From: Roseateles oligotrophus
GTDB taxonomy: Bacteria > Pseudomonadota > Gammaproteobacteria > Burkholderiales > Burkholderiaceae_C
Assembly (NCBI RefSeq): GCF_025717515.1
Contig: NZ_JAJIRN010000004.1
Location: 248,001-312,000, forward strand
DNA length: 64,000 nt
Reading direction: 5' to 3'
Each line of letters opens with the position of its first letter. Positions within the stretch are counted from its first letter, which is position 1. A program made the position numbers and the translations under genes. This document shows positions 27,879 to 37,582 of the stretch, piece after piece. The notes beneath the pieces are model-generated. The model did no database searches. It was not told the DNA's origin and saw only the letters and a program-made list of their open reading frames with translations.

Positions 27879-30761
27879 ATGACACTTGCCAATCTTAAAG
27901 TTGGTCAAAGACTGGGTCTGGCTTTTGCCATGGTCCTGGCTCTGTTTGCAGCGACTGCGGGGTTGGCTTTACGCGACTTGGCCAACTCCAACCATGCGCT
28001 GTCCCATGTGGTGTCGGAGAACTTCAGCCGCATGGTGGGGCTCAACAGCCTGTCGGAGCAGGCCCATGTCGAGCAGAGGGTGGTGCGCAGCATGATCCTG
28101 TATTCGGCCAAGGAGGCGATCGAAGGCGAACGCGCCAAGGCCATGCAGGCGCGCAAGGCCTTTGACGAGGCCTTCGCAGCCTTGCTGAAGAACACCGAAC
28201 GCGACGAAGACAAGCAAGTGCTGGGGCAGGCCCGCGAGCAGGCCAACAAAACCCGCGCGCTGACCGACCAGGTGATGGAGCTGGCCGCGCTGAACAAGGA
28301 CGAGGAGGCCACCAAAATTCTGCTGGAACAGGCCAGCCCGGCCGGCAAGGTTCTGCAAGGCCAATTGGACAAGGCAGTTCAACTGCAAATTGACGACGCC
28401 AGGGGAGATGCCGAGGACTCCGCCAAGGAATACAGCCAGGTGCGCGCCTGGCTGATCGGTTTGACCCTGCTGTCGTTTGCGATCGGCAGCGCCGCCGCCT
28501 GGTTCGCCACCGTCAGCATCACCCGGCCGCTGACGCGAGCCATCAAGACCGCCAGCGCCATCGGCAGCGGTGAGCTGAACAACGACATCCCCACCGACGG
28601 CCAAGATGAACCCGGCCAGGTGCTGGCGTCCTTGGCGGCTATGCAAGACGAGCTGCGCAGCCGCAATGACCGGGAAACCACCGCGCTGGCCGAGACGGCC
28701 CGTGTCAAACAAGCACTCGACATCTGCTCGACCAATGTGATGATCGCCGACGCCGACCTCAACATCGTCTACATGAACCGCTCGGTCACCCAGATGATGC
28801 AGGGCAACCAGGCCGAGTTGCGCAAGAGCTTGCCCAACTTCGATGCGAATCGTTTGATGGGCGCCAATATCGATGGTTTCCACAAGAACCCCGGCCATCA
28901 GCGCGGCATGCTGGCCAATCTGCACGGTGAATACAAGACCCAAATCAAGGTCTCCAATCTGGACTTCGGTCTGATCGCCAACCCCATCGTCGATTCGGCA
29001 GGCAAGCGCCTGGGCACCGTGGTCGAGTGGAAGGACATGACGCAGGAGTTGGCCGCGCGCGAGCGCGAACTTGCTTTGGCCGCCGTCAACGAGCGGGTCA
29101 AGCAAGCGCTCGACATCTGCTCGACCAATGTGATGATTGCCGACATAGACCTCAACATCATCTATATGAACCGCTCGGTCACGCAGATGCTGCAAGGCAA
29201 TGAGGCGGAGCTGAAGAAGGCGCTGCCCAACTTCAATTCTCGTCAGTTGATCGGCGCCAATATCGACAGCTTTCACAAGAACCCGGCCCATCAACGCGGC
29301 ATGCTGACCAAGCTGCAGAGCGAATACAAGACGCAGATCAAGGTCTCGAGCCTGGACTTCGGCCTGATCGCCAACCCCATCATCGACGGAGCCGGCAAGC
29401 GCCTGGGCACGGTGGTCGAATGGAAGGACATGACGCTGGAGCTGGCCGCGCGTGAACGCGAACTGACGCTGGCCGCCGAGACGGCGCGCGTCAAGCAGGC
29501 GCTCGATATCTGCTCGACCAATGTGATGATCGCCGACCCCGATGGCAACATCATCTACAACAATACCTCGGTGGCCCAGATGATGGCCCGCAACGAGGCC
29601 GAGCTGCGCAAGGTCTTGCCGGCCTTTGATGCGCGCAAGATCGTCGGCAGCAACTTTGACCAATTCCACCGTAACCCCTCACATCAGCGCAATCTTCTCG
29701 GTGGGCTGAAGAGCGAATACAAGGCCGAGATCAAGGTCAGCGCGCTGACCTTCGCCCTGATCGCGAACCCGATCAATGACAGCAAGGGCAATCGCCTGGG
29801 CACCGTGGTCGAGTGGAAGGACCGCACGGCCGAAGTGGCGGCCGAGGTCGAGGTCAGCGCAATGGTGGACGGCGCCACGCAGGGCAACTTTGCCGAGCGC
29901 ATCGCGCTAGAAGGCAAGGAGCCTTTCTTCAAAATGCTGGGCGAGAAGTTCAACTCGCTGGTTGAAACCGTCAGCGGCACCATCCGCGAGGTGCGCACCG
30001 CCGCCGACCAGTTGGGCGGCGCCTCGGATCAGGTCTCGCAGACCTCACAGAGCTTGTCGCACTCGGCCTCGCAGCAGGCCGCCAGCGTCGAAGAAACCAC
30101 CGCTTCCTTGCAAGAGATGGCGGCCTCGGTGAAGCAGAACGCCGACAGCGCCAACGTCACCGACGGCATGGCCACCAAGGCCGCGCGCGAGGCGATGGAA
30201 GGCGGCAAAGCGGTCGGTCAGACGGTCGACGCGATGAAGCAGATCGCCACCAAGATTTCCATCATCGACGACATTGCCTATCAGACCAATTTGCTGGCCT
30301 TGAATGCGGCGATCGAAGCGGCCAGAGCGGGTGAGCATGGCAAGGGCTTTGCGGTGGTGGCGGCCGAGGTGCGCAAGCTGGCCGAGCGCAGCCAGGTGGC
30401 GGCGCAGGAGATCGGCACGCTGGCGGCAAACAGCGTCAAGCTGGCAGAGCAGGCCGGCACCTTGCTGACGAATATGGTGCCCTCGATCCAGAAGACCTCG
30501 GAACTGGTGCAGGAGATTGCGGCGGCCTCGGGCGAGCAATCGCAAGGGGTGGCGCAGATCAACGGCGCAATGAATCATTTGTCCACCGCGACGCAGCAAA
30601 CGGCATCCGCATCCGAGCAGCTGTCAGCCACCGCCGAAGAGTTGTCGGCGCAGGCCGCGCAGTTGCAGGAGCAAATGGGCTTCTTCCGCCTCGCCGACGA
30701 TGGCGGCAGCGGCGGCAGCGGTCATTCAAGCGGCAACAAACGCAGGCCCGGCAAGCGCTGA
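27879..30761 (+). CDS. methyl-accepting chemotaxis protein 3, four-helix-bundle sensor and three PAS modules
   Basis: A 960-residue receptor with the same length and plan as receptor 2. Membrane segment 1 covers about 11-31, a 4HB_MCP-type periplasmic bundle 32-188, membrane segment 2 about 190-212, then HAMP. PAS copies start at residues 275, 406 and 537. The periplasmic part clearly differs from receptor 2 (acidic patches such as [13 protein letters not shown]), so ligand or partner should differ. The signalling domain tip is unchanged. The tail is basic (NKRRPGKR). A 112-bp tract at 29725-29836 is identical to 23846-23957 of receptor 1. Confidence 0.93.
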   Translation: MTLANLKVGQRLGLAFAMVLALFAATAGLALRDLANSNHALSHVVSENFSRMVGLNSLSEQAHVEQRVVRSMILYSAKEAIEGERAKAMQARKAFDEAFAALLKNTERDEDKQVLGQAREQANKTRALTDQVMELAALNKDEEATKILLEQASPAGKVLQGQLDKAVQLQIDDARGDAEDSAKEYSQVRAWLIGLTLLSFAIGSAAAWFATVSITRPLTRAIKTASAIGSGELNNDIPTDGQDEPGQVLASLAAMQDELRSRNDRETTALAETARVKQALDICSTNVMIADADLNIVYMNRSVTQMMQGNQAELRKSLPNFDANRLMGANIDGFHKNPGHQRGMLANLHGEYKTQIKVSNLDFGLIANPIVDSAGKRLGTVVEWKDMTQELAARERELALAAVNERVKQALDICSTNVMIADIDLNIIYMNRSVTQMLQGNEAELKKALPNFNSRQLIGANIDSFHKNPAHQRGMLTKLQSEYKTQIKVSSLDFGLIANPIIDGAGKRLGTVVEWKDMTLELAARERELTLAAETARVKQALDICSTNVMIADPDGNIIYNNTSVAQMMARNEAELRKVLPAFDARKIVGSNFDQFHRNPSHQRNLLGGLKSEYKAEIKVSALTFALIANPINDSKGNRLGTVVEWKDRTAEVAAEVEVSAMVDGATQGNFAERIALEGKEPFFKMLGEKFNSLVETVSGTIREVRTAADQLGGASDQVSQTSQSLSHSASQQAASVEETTASLQEMAASVKQNADSANVTDGMATKAAREAMEGGKAVGQTVDAMKQIATKISIIDDIAYQTNLLALNAAIEAARAGEHGKGFAVVAAEVRKLAERSQVAAQEIGTLAANSVKLAEQAGTLLTNMVPSIQKTSELVQEIAAASGEQSQGVAQINGAMNHLSTATQQTASASEQLSATAEELSAQAAQLQEQMGFFRLADDGGSGGSGHSSGNKRRPGKR
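28701..29849 (+). repeat. three tandem 393-bp PAS-coding units in receptor 3
   Basis: Units begin at 28701, 29094 and 29487, exactly 393 bp apart. The last is the terminal type ([15 protein letters not shown]). The second unit has drifted more ([13 protein letters not shown]). Confidence 0.95.
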
Positions 30762-30808
30762 TATTCAGGCGTCAGCGTCCATAAAACCAACAACCCCGAA
30801 AGACCTTC

Positions 30809-33800
30809 ATGCGTAGCAATCTACCCATCACGCAGCAGGAATATCTGCTGAAAGAAGGCATGACCATCGTGTCACGCACCGACCTCAAGGGCCGCATCAC
30901 CTATATCAACGACGACTTCATCGAGGCCAGCGGTTTCACCGAGGCCGAATTGATCGGTGAGCCGCACAATCTGGTGCGCCACCCCGACATGCCGGAGGAG
31001 GCATTCGACGATATGTGGAAGGTGCTGAAGGACGGCCGGCCCTGGACCGGCCTGGTCAAAAACCGCTGCAAGAACGGCAACTTCTACTGGGTGCTGGCGA
31101 ATGCGACGCCGGTCAAGGAAGGCAATGCGGTGGTCGGCTATATGTCGGTGCGCACCCGGCCCGGCCGCGATCAGGTCGCCGCTGCGGAAGCGCTCTACCG
31201 CAAGTTCAAGGAAGGCAAGGCGCAGGGCTGGGTGATACGCGACGGCCAGGGCGTTCGCCCTGGCATGGTCGACAGCCTGCAGCGCTGGTTGGGCGCCTTG
31301 AGTCTGGGCAGCAAGACGCTTTTGTGCACGCTGCTATTGGTGACCGGTGGCCTGGGCCTGGGAATGGCCTGGCCGAACATGAACATGCTGCTTGGCGGGC
31401 CGGCTTTGGCCTCACTGCTGCTCGGCCTATGGGGACTGAAGGCCACCGCGTCTCGGCTCGCCGACACCTTGAACCGCGCCGCCGCGCAGTTCGAGCAATT
31501 CGGCCAGGGCCGCTTTGACGGCATCGTCGAGGTCAGCGGTCAAGACGAGTTGGCCGCCATGATGCTGGCGCTCAAGCGGGTGCAGACCCGGCTGGGCTTC
31601 GAGTTCGCCGATACCAAGAAACGCGCCGACGAGGCCGAACGGATTCGCCAGGCGCTCGACGTCGCCGCCACCAACATCATGGTGGCCGACAGTGGCTACA
31701 ACATCATCTACGGCAATGCCTCGTTGAAGGCGATGCTGGGTGAGGCCGAAGCCGACATCCGCAAAGACCTGCCGCGCTTTTCGGCCGGGGCGGCGGTGGG
31801 CAGCAATATCGATGTCTTCCACAAGAATCCCAGCCATCAGCGCGGCCTGCTGGATCGTTTGAACAGCACCCACAAGACCCGTTTGACCATAGGCGGACGG
31901 CGCTTCGACTTGATCGTCAACCCCATCATCACGGCCGGCAAACGCCTGGGCACCGTGGTCGAATGGAAGGACATGACGGCCGAACTGGCGGCACAGGAAA
32001 AGGCTCAAATAACCGCGTCGAACAACGAGCGCGTCAAGCAGGCGCTGGACATCTGCTCGACCAATGTGATGATCGCCGACAGCGAGCTCAACATCATTTA
32101 TATGAACCGCTCGGTCACACAGATGATGCAGGGCAACGAAGCCGAACTGAAGAAGGTCTTGCCTAACTTCGATGCCAAGCGGCTGATGGGCACCAATATC
32201 GACGGCTTCCACAAGAACCCGTCGCATCAGCGCGGCATGTTGGCGCAGCTGCAAAACGAATACAAAACGCAGATCAAGGTCTCGTCGCTGGACTTCGCCC
32301 TGACCGCCAATCCCATCATCGACGCCGCCGGCACGCGCCTGGGCACCGTCGTCGAGTGGAAGGACATCACCCAGGAATTGGCCGCCCGCCAACGCGAACT
32401 GGCGCTGGCCGCCGAGACCTCGCGCGTCAAGCAGGCACTCGACATCTGCTCGACCAATGTGATGATCGCCGACCCCGAAGGCAACATCATCTACAACAAC
32501 GTCTCGGTCGCGCAGATGATGGCCCGCAACGAGGCCGAATTGCGCAAGGTCTTGCCGGCCTTCGATGCACGCAGAATAGTCGGCAGCAATTTCGATCAAT
32601 TCCACCGTAACCCCTCACACCAGCGCAATCTGCTCGGTGGGCTGAAGAGCGAGTACAAGACCGAAATCAAAGTCAGCGCCCTGACCTTCTCCTTGATCGC
32701 CAACCCGATCAATGACAGCAAGGGCGTTCGCCTCGGCACCGTGGTGGAGTGGAAGGACCGCACGGCAGAAGTGGCGGCCGAGGTCGAGGTCGGCGCGATG
32801 GTGGACGGCGCCAATGGCGGCGACTTTGCCAACCGCATCGAGCTCGAAGGCAAGGAGCCTTTCTTCAAGATGCTGGGCGAGAAGTTCAACTCGCTGGTCG
32901 AGACCGTCAGCGGCACGATACGCGAGGTGCGCACCGCCGCCGATCAGCTGTCGGGCGCCTCGGATCAGGTCTCGCAGACCTCGCAAAGCCTGTCGCACTC
33001 GGCCTCGCAGCAAGCCGCCAGCGTCGAACAGACGACCGCGCAATTGCAGGAAATGGCCGCCTCCGTGAAGCAGAACTCGGACAGCGCCAATGTCACCGAC
33101 GGCATGGCCACCAAGGCGGCCAAGGAAGCGATGGAGGGCGGGCAGGCGGTCAACCAGACGGTCGAAGCGATGAAGCAGATCGCCACCAAGATTTCCATCA
33201 TCGATGACATCGCCTATCAGACCAATTTGCTGGCGCTCAACGCCGCCATCGAAGCGGCCCGTGCCGGCGAGCATGGCAAGGGCTTTGCCGTGGTGGCGGC
33301 CGAGGTGCGCAAGCTGGCCGAGCGCAGCCAGGTGGCCGCGCAAGAGATCGGCACCCTGGCCGGCAACAGTGTGAAGTTGGCGGAAAAAGCCGGCACCTTG
33401 CTGACCAATATGGTGCCCTCGATCCAGAAGACCTCGGAATTGGTGCAGGAGATTTCGGCCGCCTCGGGCGAACAGTCGGAAGGCGTGTCGCAGATCAATA
33501 GCGCGATGAACCATTTGTCCACCGCCACCCAGCAAACCGCCTCGGCCTCGGAGCAGCTGTCGGCCACGGCCGAGGAGTTGTCGGCTCAGGCGGCGCAGTT
33601 GCAGGAGCAGATGGCCTTCTTCAGGTTGGCCGATGACGACGGCGGCGGCAAACCAGCGCCCCGGAGCAGTGGCGGTAGTGGTGGTAGTGGTGGCGCGGCC
33701 TCGGGTAGCGGTGGAGGATCCTCGCGAGGGCGCAGCCAGACGGTGGCCCAAAAACTGCAGCAGTACAAAGCCCCGGCTGGCGCAGCGCGCGCGCCGGCAC

Positions 33801-33898
33801 CCGCACAGGCTGCGGCCCCAAGCAGCCCGTCCAGACCGAGCAAAGGGATCAAACCCGTCTCGGGCGAAGTCGATGAATCGCATTTCAAACGCTTTTGA
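30809..33898 (+). CDS. methyl-accepting chemotaxis protein 4, Aer-type PAS sensor plus three PAS modules
   Basis: A 1029-residue receptor with a cytoplasmic N-terminus. The first PAS domain (about 20-120) is Aer-like, with [33 protein letters not shown] and [17 protein letters not shown]. Such domains usually bind FAD or heme and sense redox or oxygen. A membrane hairpin covers about 166-215, then a HAMP-like part. Three shared PAS modules start at residues 278, 408 and 538; the first is the most divergent ([17 protein letters not shown]). The signalling domain is followed by a flexible Gly/Ser/Ala/Pro linker and the terminal peptide HFKRF, which fits the CheR-docking pattern x-aromatic-x-x-aromatic. 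Confidence 0.93.
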   Translation: MRSNLPITQQEYLLKEGMTIVSRTDLKGRITYINDDFIEASGFTEAELIGEPHNLVRHPDMPEEAFDDMWKVLKDGRPWTGLVKNRCKNGNFYWVLANATPVKEGNAVVGYMSVRTRPGRDQVAAAEALYRKFKEGKAQGWVIRDGQGVRPGMVDSLQRWLGALSLGSKTLLCTLLLVTGGLGLGMAWPNMNMLLGGPALASLLLGLWGLKATASRLADTLNRAAAQFEQFGQGRFDGIVEVSGQDELAAMMLALKRVQTRLGFEFADTKKRADEAERIRQALDVAATNIMVADSGYNIIYGNASLKAMLGEAEADIRKDLPRFSAGAAVGSNIDVFHKNPSHQRGLLDRLNSTHKTRLTIGGRRFDLIVNPIITAGKRLGTVVEWKDMTAELAAQEKAQITASNNERVKQALDICSTNVMIADSELNIIYMNRSVTQMMQGNEAELKKVLPNFDAKRLMGTNIDGFHKNPSHQRGMLAQLQNEYKTQIKVSSLDFALTANPIIDAAGTRLGTVVEWKDITQELAARQRELALAAETSRVKQALDICSTNVMIADPEGNIIYNNVSVAQMMARNEAELRKVLPAFDARRIVGSNFDQFHRNPSHQRNLLGGLKSEYKTEIKVSALTFSLIANPINDSKGVRLGTVVEWKDRTAEVAAEVEVGAMVDGANGGDFANRIELEGKEPFFKMLGEKFNSLVETVSGTIREVRTAADQLSGASDQVSQTSQSLSHSASQQAASVEQTTAQLQEMAASVKQNSDSANVTDGMATKAAKEAMEGGQAVNQTVEAMKQIATKISIIDDIAYQTNLLALNAAIEAARAGEHGKGFAVVAAEVRKLAERSQVAAQEIGTLAGNSVKLAEKAGTLLTNMVPSIQKTSELVQEISAASGEQSEGVSQINSAMNHLSTATQQTASASEQLSATAEELSAQAAQLQEQMAFFRLADDDGGGKPAPRSSGGSGGSGGAASGSGGGSSRGRSQTVAQKLQQYKAPAGAARAPAPAQAAAPSSPSRPSKGIKPVSGEVDESHFKRF
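31640..32785 (+). repeat. three tandem PAS-coding units in receptor 4
   Basis: Units begin at 31640, 32030 and 32423: the first interval is 390 bp (130 codons), the second 393 bp. The first unit is the most diverged of the twelve. The second closely resembles the second unit of receptor 1, and the third is the terminal type ([15 protein letters not shown]). Confidence 0.93.
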
Positions 33899-33911
33899 TT
33901 GAGGAGCCATC

Positions 33912-34460
33912 ATGAGCAGATCCACACGCGATGCGCCGGCCGACCTCTTGCGCGGCGCCATCGCCGAACAAGCGGCCGCCGGGCCGATGTGCCAGATGCT
34001 TCGCTTGGCCGTGGGCCAAGAAACGCTGGTGGTACCGATCGAAGCGGTGCGCGAGATTTTGGAGGTCGGGCGCATGACCCCGCTGCCGCAGACCCCCGAC
34101 TTTGTGCGCGGGGTGATGAACCTGCGCGGCGCGGTGGTGCCGGTGATCGACCTGGGCGCGCGTTTCGGTTTTGGCGCCACCGAGATCGCCCGGCGCTCCG
34201 CCATCATCGTGGTCGAAGCCAAGGGTGACGATGACTTTGACCGTTTGGTCGCCGGCTTGCTGGTGGACGCGGTGTTTGAGGTGCTGGATGTCGACTCCAA
34301 GCGCATCGAGGCGGTGCCAAACCTCGGCGTGGGTGTGGCGGGAGAATTTTTGGCCGGCATGGTCAATGTGGCCAGCGGTTATGCGGCCCTGCTCAACCTC
34401 GATCAAGTTTTATCACCGGTAGCGCTGTCGGCCCTGATCGCCGAAGCGCAGATTGCCTAA
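33912..34460 (+). CDS. cheW: chemotaxis coupling protein CheW
   Basis: A 182-residue CheW, somewhat longer than the usual 150-165 because of about 25 extra N-terminal residues. The core starts MCQMLRLAVGQETLVVPIEAV. The conserved receptor/CheA-binding segment is TPDFVRGVMNLRGAVVPVIDL. It couples the four receptors to CheA in the array. GAGGAG stands seven bases before the ATG, and the gene begins 13 bp after receptor 4. It is the only separate CheW in this operon. Confidence 0.93.
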   Translation: MSRSTRDAPADLLRGAIAEQAAAGPMCQMLRLAVGQETLVVPIEAVREILEVGRMTPLPQTPDFVRGVMNLRGAVVPVIDLGARFGFGATEIARRSAIIVVEAKGDDDFDRLVAGLLVDAVFEVLDVDSKRIEAVPNLGVGVAGEFLAGMVNVASGYAALLNLDQVLSPVALSALIAEAQIA

Positions 34461-34478
34461 GCCAGAACCGTTCACGCC

Positions 34479-35291
34479 ATGAGCCAACTCTCAGCCGAAT
34501 CTTTTACCGCCATCACCGAGCTCTTTCACCGCATCTCGGGCATCAAATTGGTCGAGAGCAAGCACGCGCTGGTGCAGAGTCGTTTGCAAAAACTCAGTAC
34601 CGATTCCGGCGAAGATGACATCAATGTGTTCGTGCAGAAGATGGTGCGCGGCCAGATGCCGGAGTCGCTGCTGGTCAGCGTGGTGGACAAGCTGACCACC
34701 AATGAAACCTACTTCTTCCGCGAACCTCAGCACTTCGAGGATCTAGCCAGACGCGCCGAGGCGCATCGTGACGGCTCCGAGTTTCTGGTCTGGAGCGGTG
34801 CATCATCATCGGGCGAAGAGGCCTACAGCATCGCCATGACCTTGGCCGACAAATTGGGCCTCGGCAAAGGCGGGCGCCCTTGGTCTATACGCGGCACCGA
34901 TCTATCCACCAGCGTGGTGGACAGTGCGCGCCAAGGCCTCTACCCGATGGAGCGGGCCCGCAATGTGCCGATGGACTTCTTGAAGCGCTTTTGCCTGCAG
35001 GGCTTCGGGCCTTATGAGGGTCAGCTCTTGATCAACCGAGAATTGCGAGCCAAGGTGCAGTTTCAATGCGCCAACCTGATGCAGCCGCTGCCCACCTTAC
35101 CCATGTTCGATGTGATTTTTTTACGCAATGTGTTGATCTATTTTGATGGTCCGGCAAAAACCGCCATCGTGAACCGCGTGATCGAGCGACTCAAGCCCGG
35201 TGGCGTGCTATACCCTGGCCATGCGGAGTCACTTGCGGCGCTTAGCCTTCCACTCAAGGCGATAGCGCCGGCAATCTATCAACATGCATAA
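34479..35291 (+). CDS. cheR: chemotaxis protein methyltransferase CheR
   Basis: A 270-residue S-adenosylmethionine-dependent enzyme that methylates receptor glutamates. The N-terminal helical domain (about 1-70) precedes the Rossmann domain with VWSGASSSGEEAYSIAMTLA. TNETYFFREPQHFE and the later DVIFLRNVLIYFD and GGVLYPGHAESL are family signatures. The beta-subdomain that holds receptor pentapeptides is present in the normal place. Its 3' end overlaps cheD by eight bases. Receptor 4 carries a candidate docking peptide for it. Confidence 0.94.
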   Translation: MSQLSAESFTAITELFHRISGIKLVESKHALVQSRLQKLSTDSGEDDINVFVQKMVRGQMPESLLVSVVDKLTTNETYFFREPQHFEDLARRAEAHRDGSEFLVWSGASSSGEEAYSIAMTLADKLGLGKGGRPWSIRGTDLSTSVVDSARQGLYPMERARNVPMDFLKRFCLQGFGPYEGQLLINRELRAKVQFQCANLMQPLPTLPMFDVIFLRNVLIYFDGPAKTAIVNRVIERLKPGGVLYPGHAESLAALSLPLKAIAPAIYQHA

Positions 35292-35847
35292 GCCCCATAG
35301 CCCCCATTCAGCGCATTCAACATCCTTGCCGGCCCGCCCCACAGCTGGGGCGGTCGGTGGCGGCCCGCAGATCATCAATCTGATGCCGGGGCAATGGCAC
35401 TTCGGTCAGGCCGCCACGCTCAAGACCTTGCTCGGCTCTTGTGTGGCGATCACCTTGTGGCATCCGCTCAAGCGCTATGGCGGCATGTGCCATTTCCTGC
35501 TACCGAGCCGGGCGACTCGTGGCCAAGGCGCCTTGGACGGTCGCTATGGCGATGAGGCCATTGAATTGCTCTTGCAAGGCATTGCCCGCACCGGCACCAA
35601 ACCGAGTGATTACATCGCCCATCTCTATGGCGGCGCCGACACCATGCCCGACGGCATGAATGTGAAGTTCAATGTCGGCGAGCGAAATATCGAAAAAGGC
35701 TGGGCCTTGATCGATAACAACGGCTTTCAGTTGCAGGACGTTGATGTCGGCGACAACGTACCGCGCACCGTCGTGATCGACCTCGCCACCGGCAAGGTCG
35801 ACGTCAAGCGCAGCGCAGCACCCGGCTCGATCGGAGGCCGCAAGTGA
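35284..35847 (+). CDS. cheD: chemoreceptor glutamine deamidase CheD
   Basis: A 187-residue deamidase that converts receptor glutamines to glutamates and often interacts with other Che proteins. The catalytic cysteine is in LLGSCVAITLW (about 50-60) and the histidine in GGMCHFLLPS. The family motif GGADTMPD-x-MNVKFNVGERN is complete. About 25 His/Ser/Pro-rich residues extend the N-terminus. It overlaps cheR by eight bases and cheB by four (GTGA), showing tight coupling. Confidence 0.93.
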   Translation: MHKPHSPHSAHSTSLPARPTAGAVGGGPQIINLMPGQWHFGQAATLKTLLGSCVAITLWHPLKRYGGMCHFLLPSRATRGQGALDGRYGDEAIELLLQGIARTGTKPSDYIAHLYGGADTMPDGMNVKFNVGERNIEKGWALIDNNGFQLQDVDVGDNVPRTVVIDLATGKVDVKRSAAPGSIGGRK

Positions 35848-36983
35848 GCGCGCCGCTGCGGGTTGCCATCATTGACGACTCGGCGGTGGTGCGCAAGCAC
35901 CTCGGCGCCGTCCTGGAAGCCGCCGGCATCCAGGTCAGCATCACCGCCAGCGATCCACTCTTTGCCTTGCCCAAGCTGGAGGCCGATTGGCCCGATGTGA
36001 TTGTGCTCGACGTCGAGATGCCGCGCATGGACGGCATTACGTTTTTGAAGCGTTTGATGAGCGAGCACCCGATGCCGGTGGTGATGTGCTCGACCTTGAC
36101 CGAGGCCGGCTGCGAAACCACCATGCAGGCCTTGGCGGCCGGCGCGGTCGGTTTTGTCACCAAACCCAAGCTGGGGCTGCGCGACTTTCTGGAAGATCCG
36201 GGCAACGGTTTGGTCGGCGCGGTGCGAGCTGCGGCGCGGGCCAATGTACGTGCCCTGCCCAGCCAACTCGCCATTCAGCAGGGGCCTCAATCCGCCAACG
36301 CCACACAGAGCGCCACCACCGGCGCCGCACGTGCAAGGCGGCCCTCCCCCATCATGAATATCAACGCGATGGCGATGGCCGAGACCACCGATCGCGTGAT
36401 CGCTTTCGGTAGTTCTACCGGCGGTGTGCAGACGATAGAGGCCGTGCTCAAGCAATTGCCGCGCACCTGCCCGGGCATCGTGCTGGTGCAGCATATGCCG
36501 GAGAAATTCACCCAGTCCTTTGCCGCCCGACTCAACACCGTCACCGATTTGGAAGTCATCGAAGCCAAAGACGGTGACCGCGTCATCAACGGTCGTGTCT
36601 TAGTGGCGCCGGGTGGGCGGCATATGCAACTCAAGCGCAGCGGCGCGCAGTATGTGGTGGAGGTGCGCGACGGGCCGCTGGTCAACCATCACAAGCCCTC
36701 GGTCGATATCCTGTTCAAGTCGGTCGCCCATTGCGCCGGCCGCAATGCCATCGGTGCGATCTTTACCGGCATGGGCGACGACGGTGCGCGCGGCTTGCTG
36801 GAAATGCGCAAGTCAGGCGCCATGACCTTGGCTCAGGATGAAGCCAGCTGCGTGGTCTACGGCATGCCCAAGGCGGCCGCCGAATTGGGCGCGGCCCAGC
36901 ATGTCGTGGCCTTGTCGGATATGGCCGCGGTACTGCTCAAATTGAGCGGCATGGCGACCGGCCCGCTCGGCAACAACGGATAG
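35844..36983 (+). CDS. cheB: protein-glutamate methylesterase CheB
   Basis: A 379-residue response regulator with a methylesterase output domain. The receiver has phospho-acceptor D56 in VIVLDVEMPRMDG. A linker of about 40 residues follows. The esterase carries the serine in AFGSSTGGVQTIE near residue 190, the histidine in VLVQHMPEKFTQSFA, and the aspartate in IFTGMGDDGARGL. It starts at a GTG whose last bases overlap the cheD stop. It removes methyl groups from the receptors when phosphorylated by CheA. It ends the operon, converging on the response regulator at 36987. Confidence 0.94.
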   Translation: MSAPLRVAIIDDSAVVRKHLGAVLEAAGIQVSITASDPLFALPKLEADWPDVIVLDVEMPRMDGITFLKRLMSEHPMPVVMCSTLTEAGCETTMQALAAGAVGFVTKPKLGLRDFLEDPGNGLVGAVRAAARANVRALPSQLAIQQGPQSANATQSATTGAARARRPSPIMNINAMAMAETTDRVIAFGSSTGGVQTIEAVLKQLPRTCPGIVLVQHMPEKFTQSFAARLNTVTDLEVIEAKDGDRVINGRVLVAPGGRHMQLKRSGAQYVVEVRDGPLVNHHKPSVDILFKSVAHCAGRNAIGAIFTGMGDDGARGLLEMRKSGAMTLAQDEASCVVYGMPKAAAELGAAQHVVALSDMAAVLLKLSGMATGPLGNNG

Positions 36984-36986
36984 GAC

Positions 36987-37352
36987 TCAGGCGAGCACCT
37001 TGTCGATCACCTTCATCAACTCCATCGGGCTGAAGGGTTTGATCAGGTATTCGTCGGCGCCGGCACTCAGCCCGGCTTGCCGGTCGCTCTCTTGACCGCG
37101 CGCGGTCAGCAAGATCACCTTGCTCTGCCGCATGACAGGATCGGCCTTGACCTTTTGGCAGACCTGCAAACCATTCAGACCACCGGGCATCATCACGTCA
37201 AGCAAAATCAGATCGGGCAGGAAGCTGCCCGCCTTGGCCAAGCCAATATCACCGTTCGGTGCTTCGTCGATTTCGTAGTCGTCAAACTCCAGCGTTACCC
37301 GAATCAATTCGCGGATTTCATCTTGGTCTTCAACGATCAAAATCTTCTTCAT
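36987..37352 (-). CDS. single-domain response regulator
   Basis: A 121-residue receiver domain without output domain. The acidic pair is E8/D9, the phospho-acceptor D52 is in ILLDVMMPGGLNG, the switch Thr in LLTARGQ and the conserved Lys in YLIKPFSP. The three-base gap to cheB is convergent, so it is not part of the Che operon. It is divergent from the binding-protein/histidine-kinase operon at 37583-43548, with a 230-bp spacer. I infer it takes phosphate from one of those kinases. The frame extends 23 codons upstream, but the ATG at 37350-37352 starts the standard MKKILIVEDQ. Confidence 0.9.
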   Translation of the reverse strand: MKKILIVEDQDEIRELIRVTLEFDDYEIDEAPNGDIGLAKAGSFLPDLILLDVMMPGGLNGLQVCQKVKADPVMRQSKVILLTARGQESDRQAGLSAGADEYLIKPFSPMELMKVIDKVLA

Positions 37353-37582
37353 GGTCACGCCCTTGGCCGAATAGACATTGCCTCCAATAATGCCTGAAAT
37401 TTGTCTCGCTGGGGCCTCCACATAGCGTCTGCATCAATCAAACTGCAGCGAAAAGACAGGGCCTTTTCATGCGCCTCAAGTTTCCGCAGAATAGGGCCGA
37501 AGAGGAAAGACAAACATGGGCGTGCCGCATTGTGCTGGGCGGATCACGCACCGAATCCATAACCCGACCGGAGCCATGCCGA

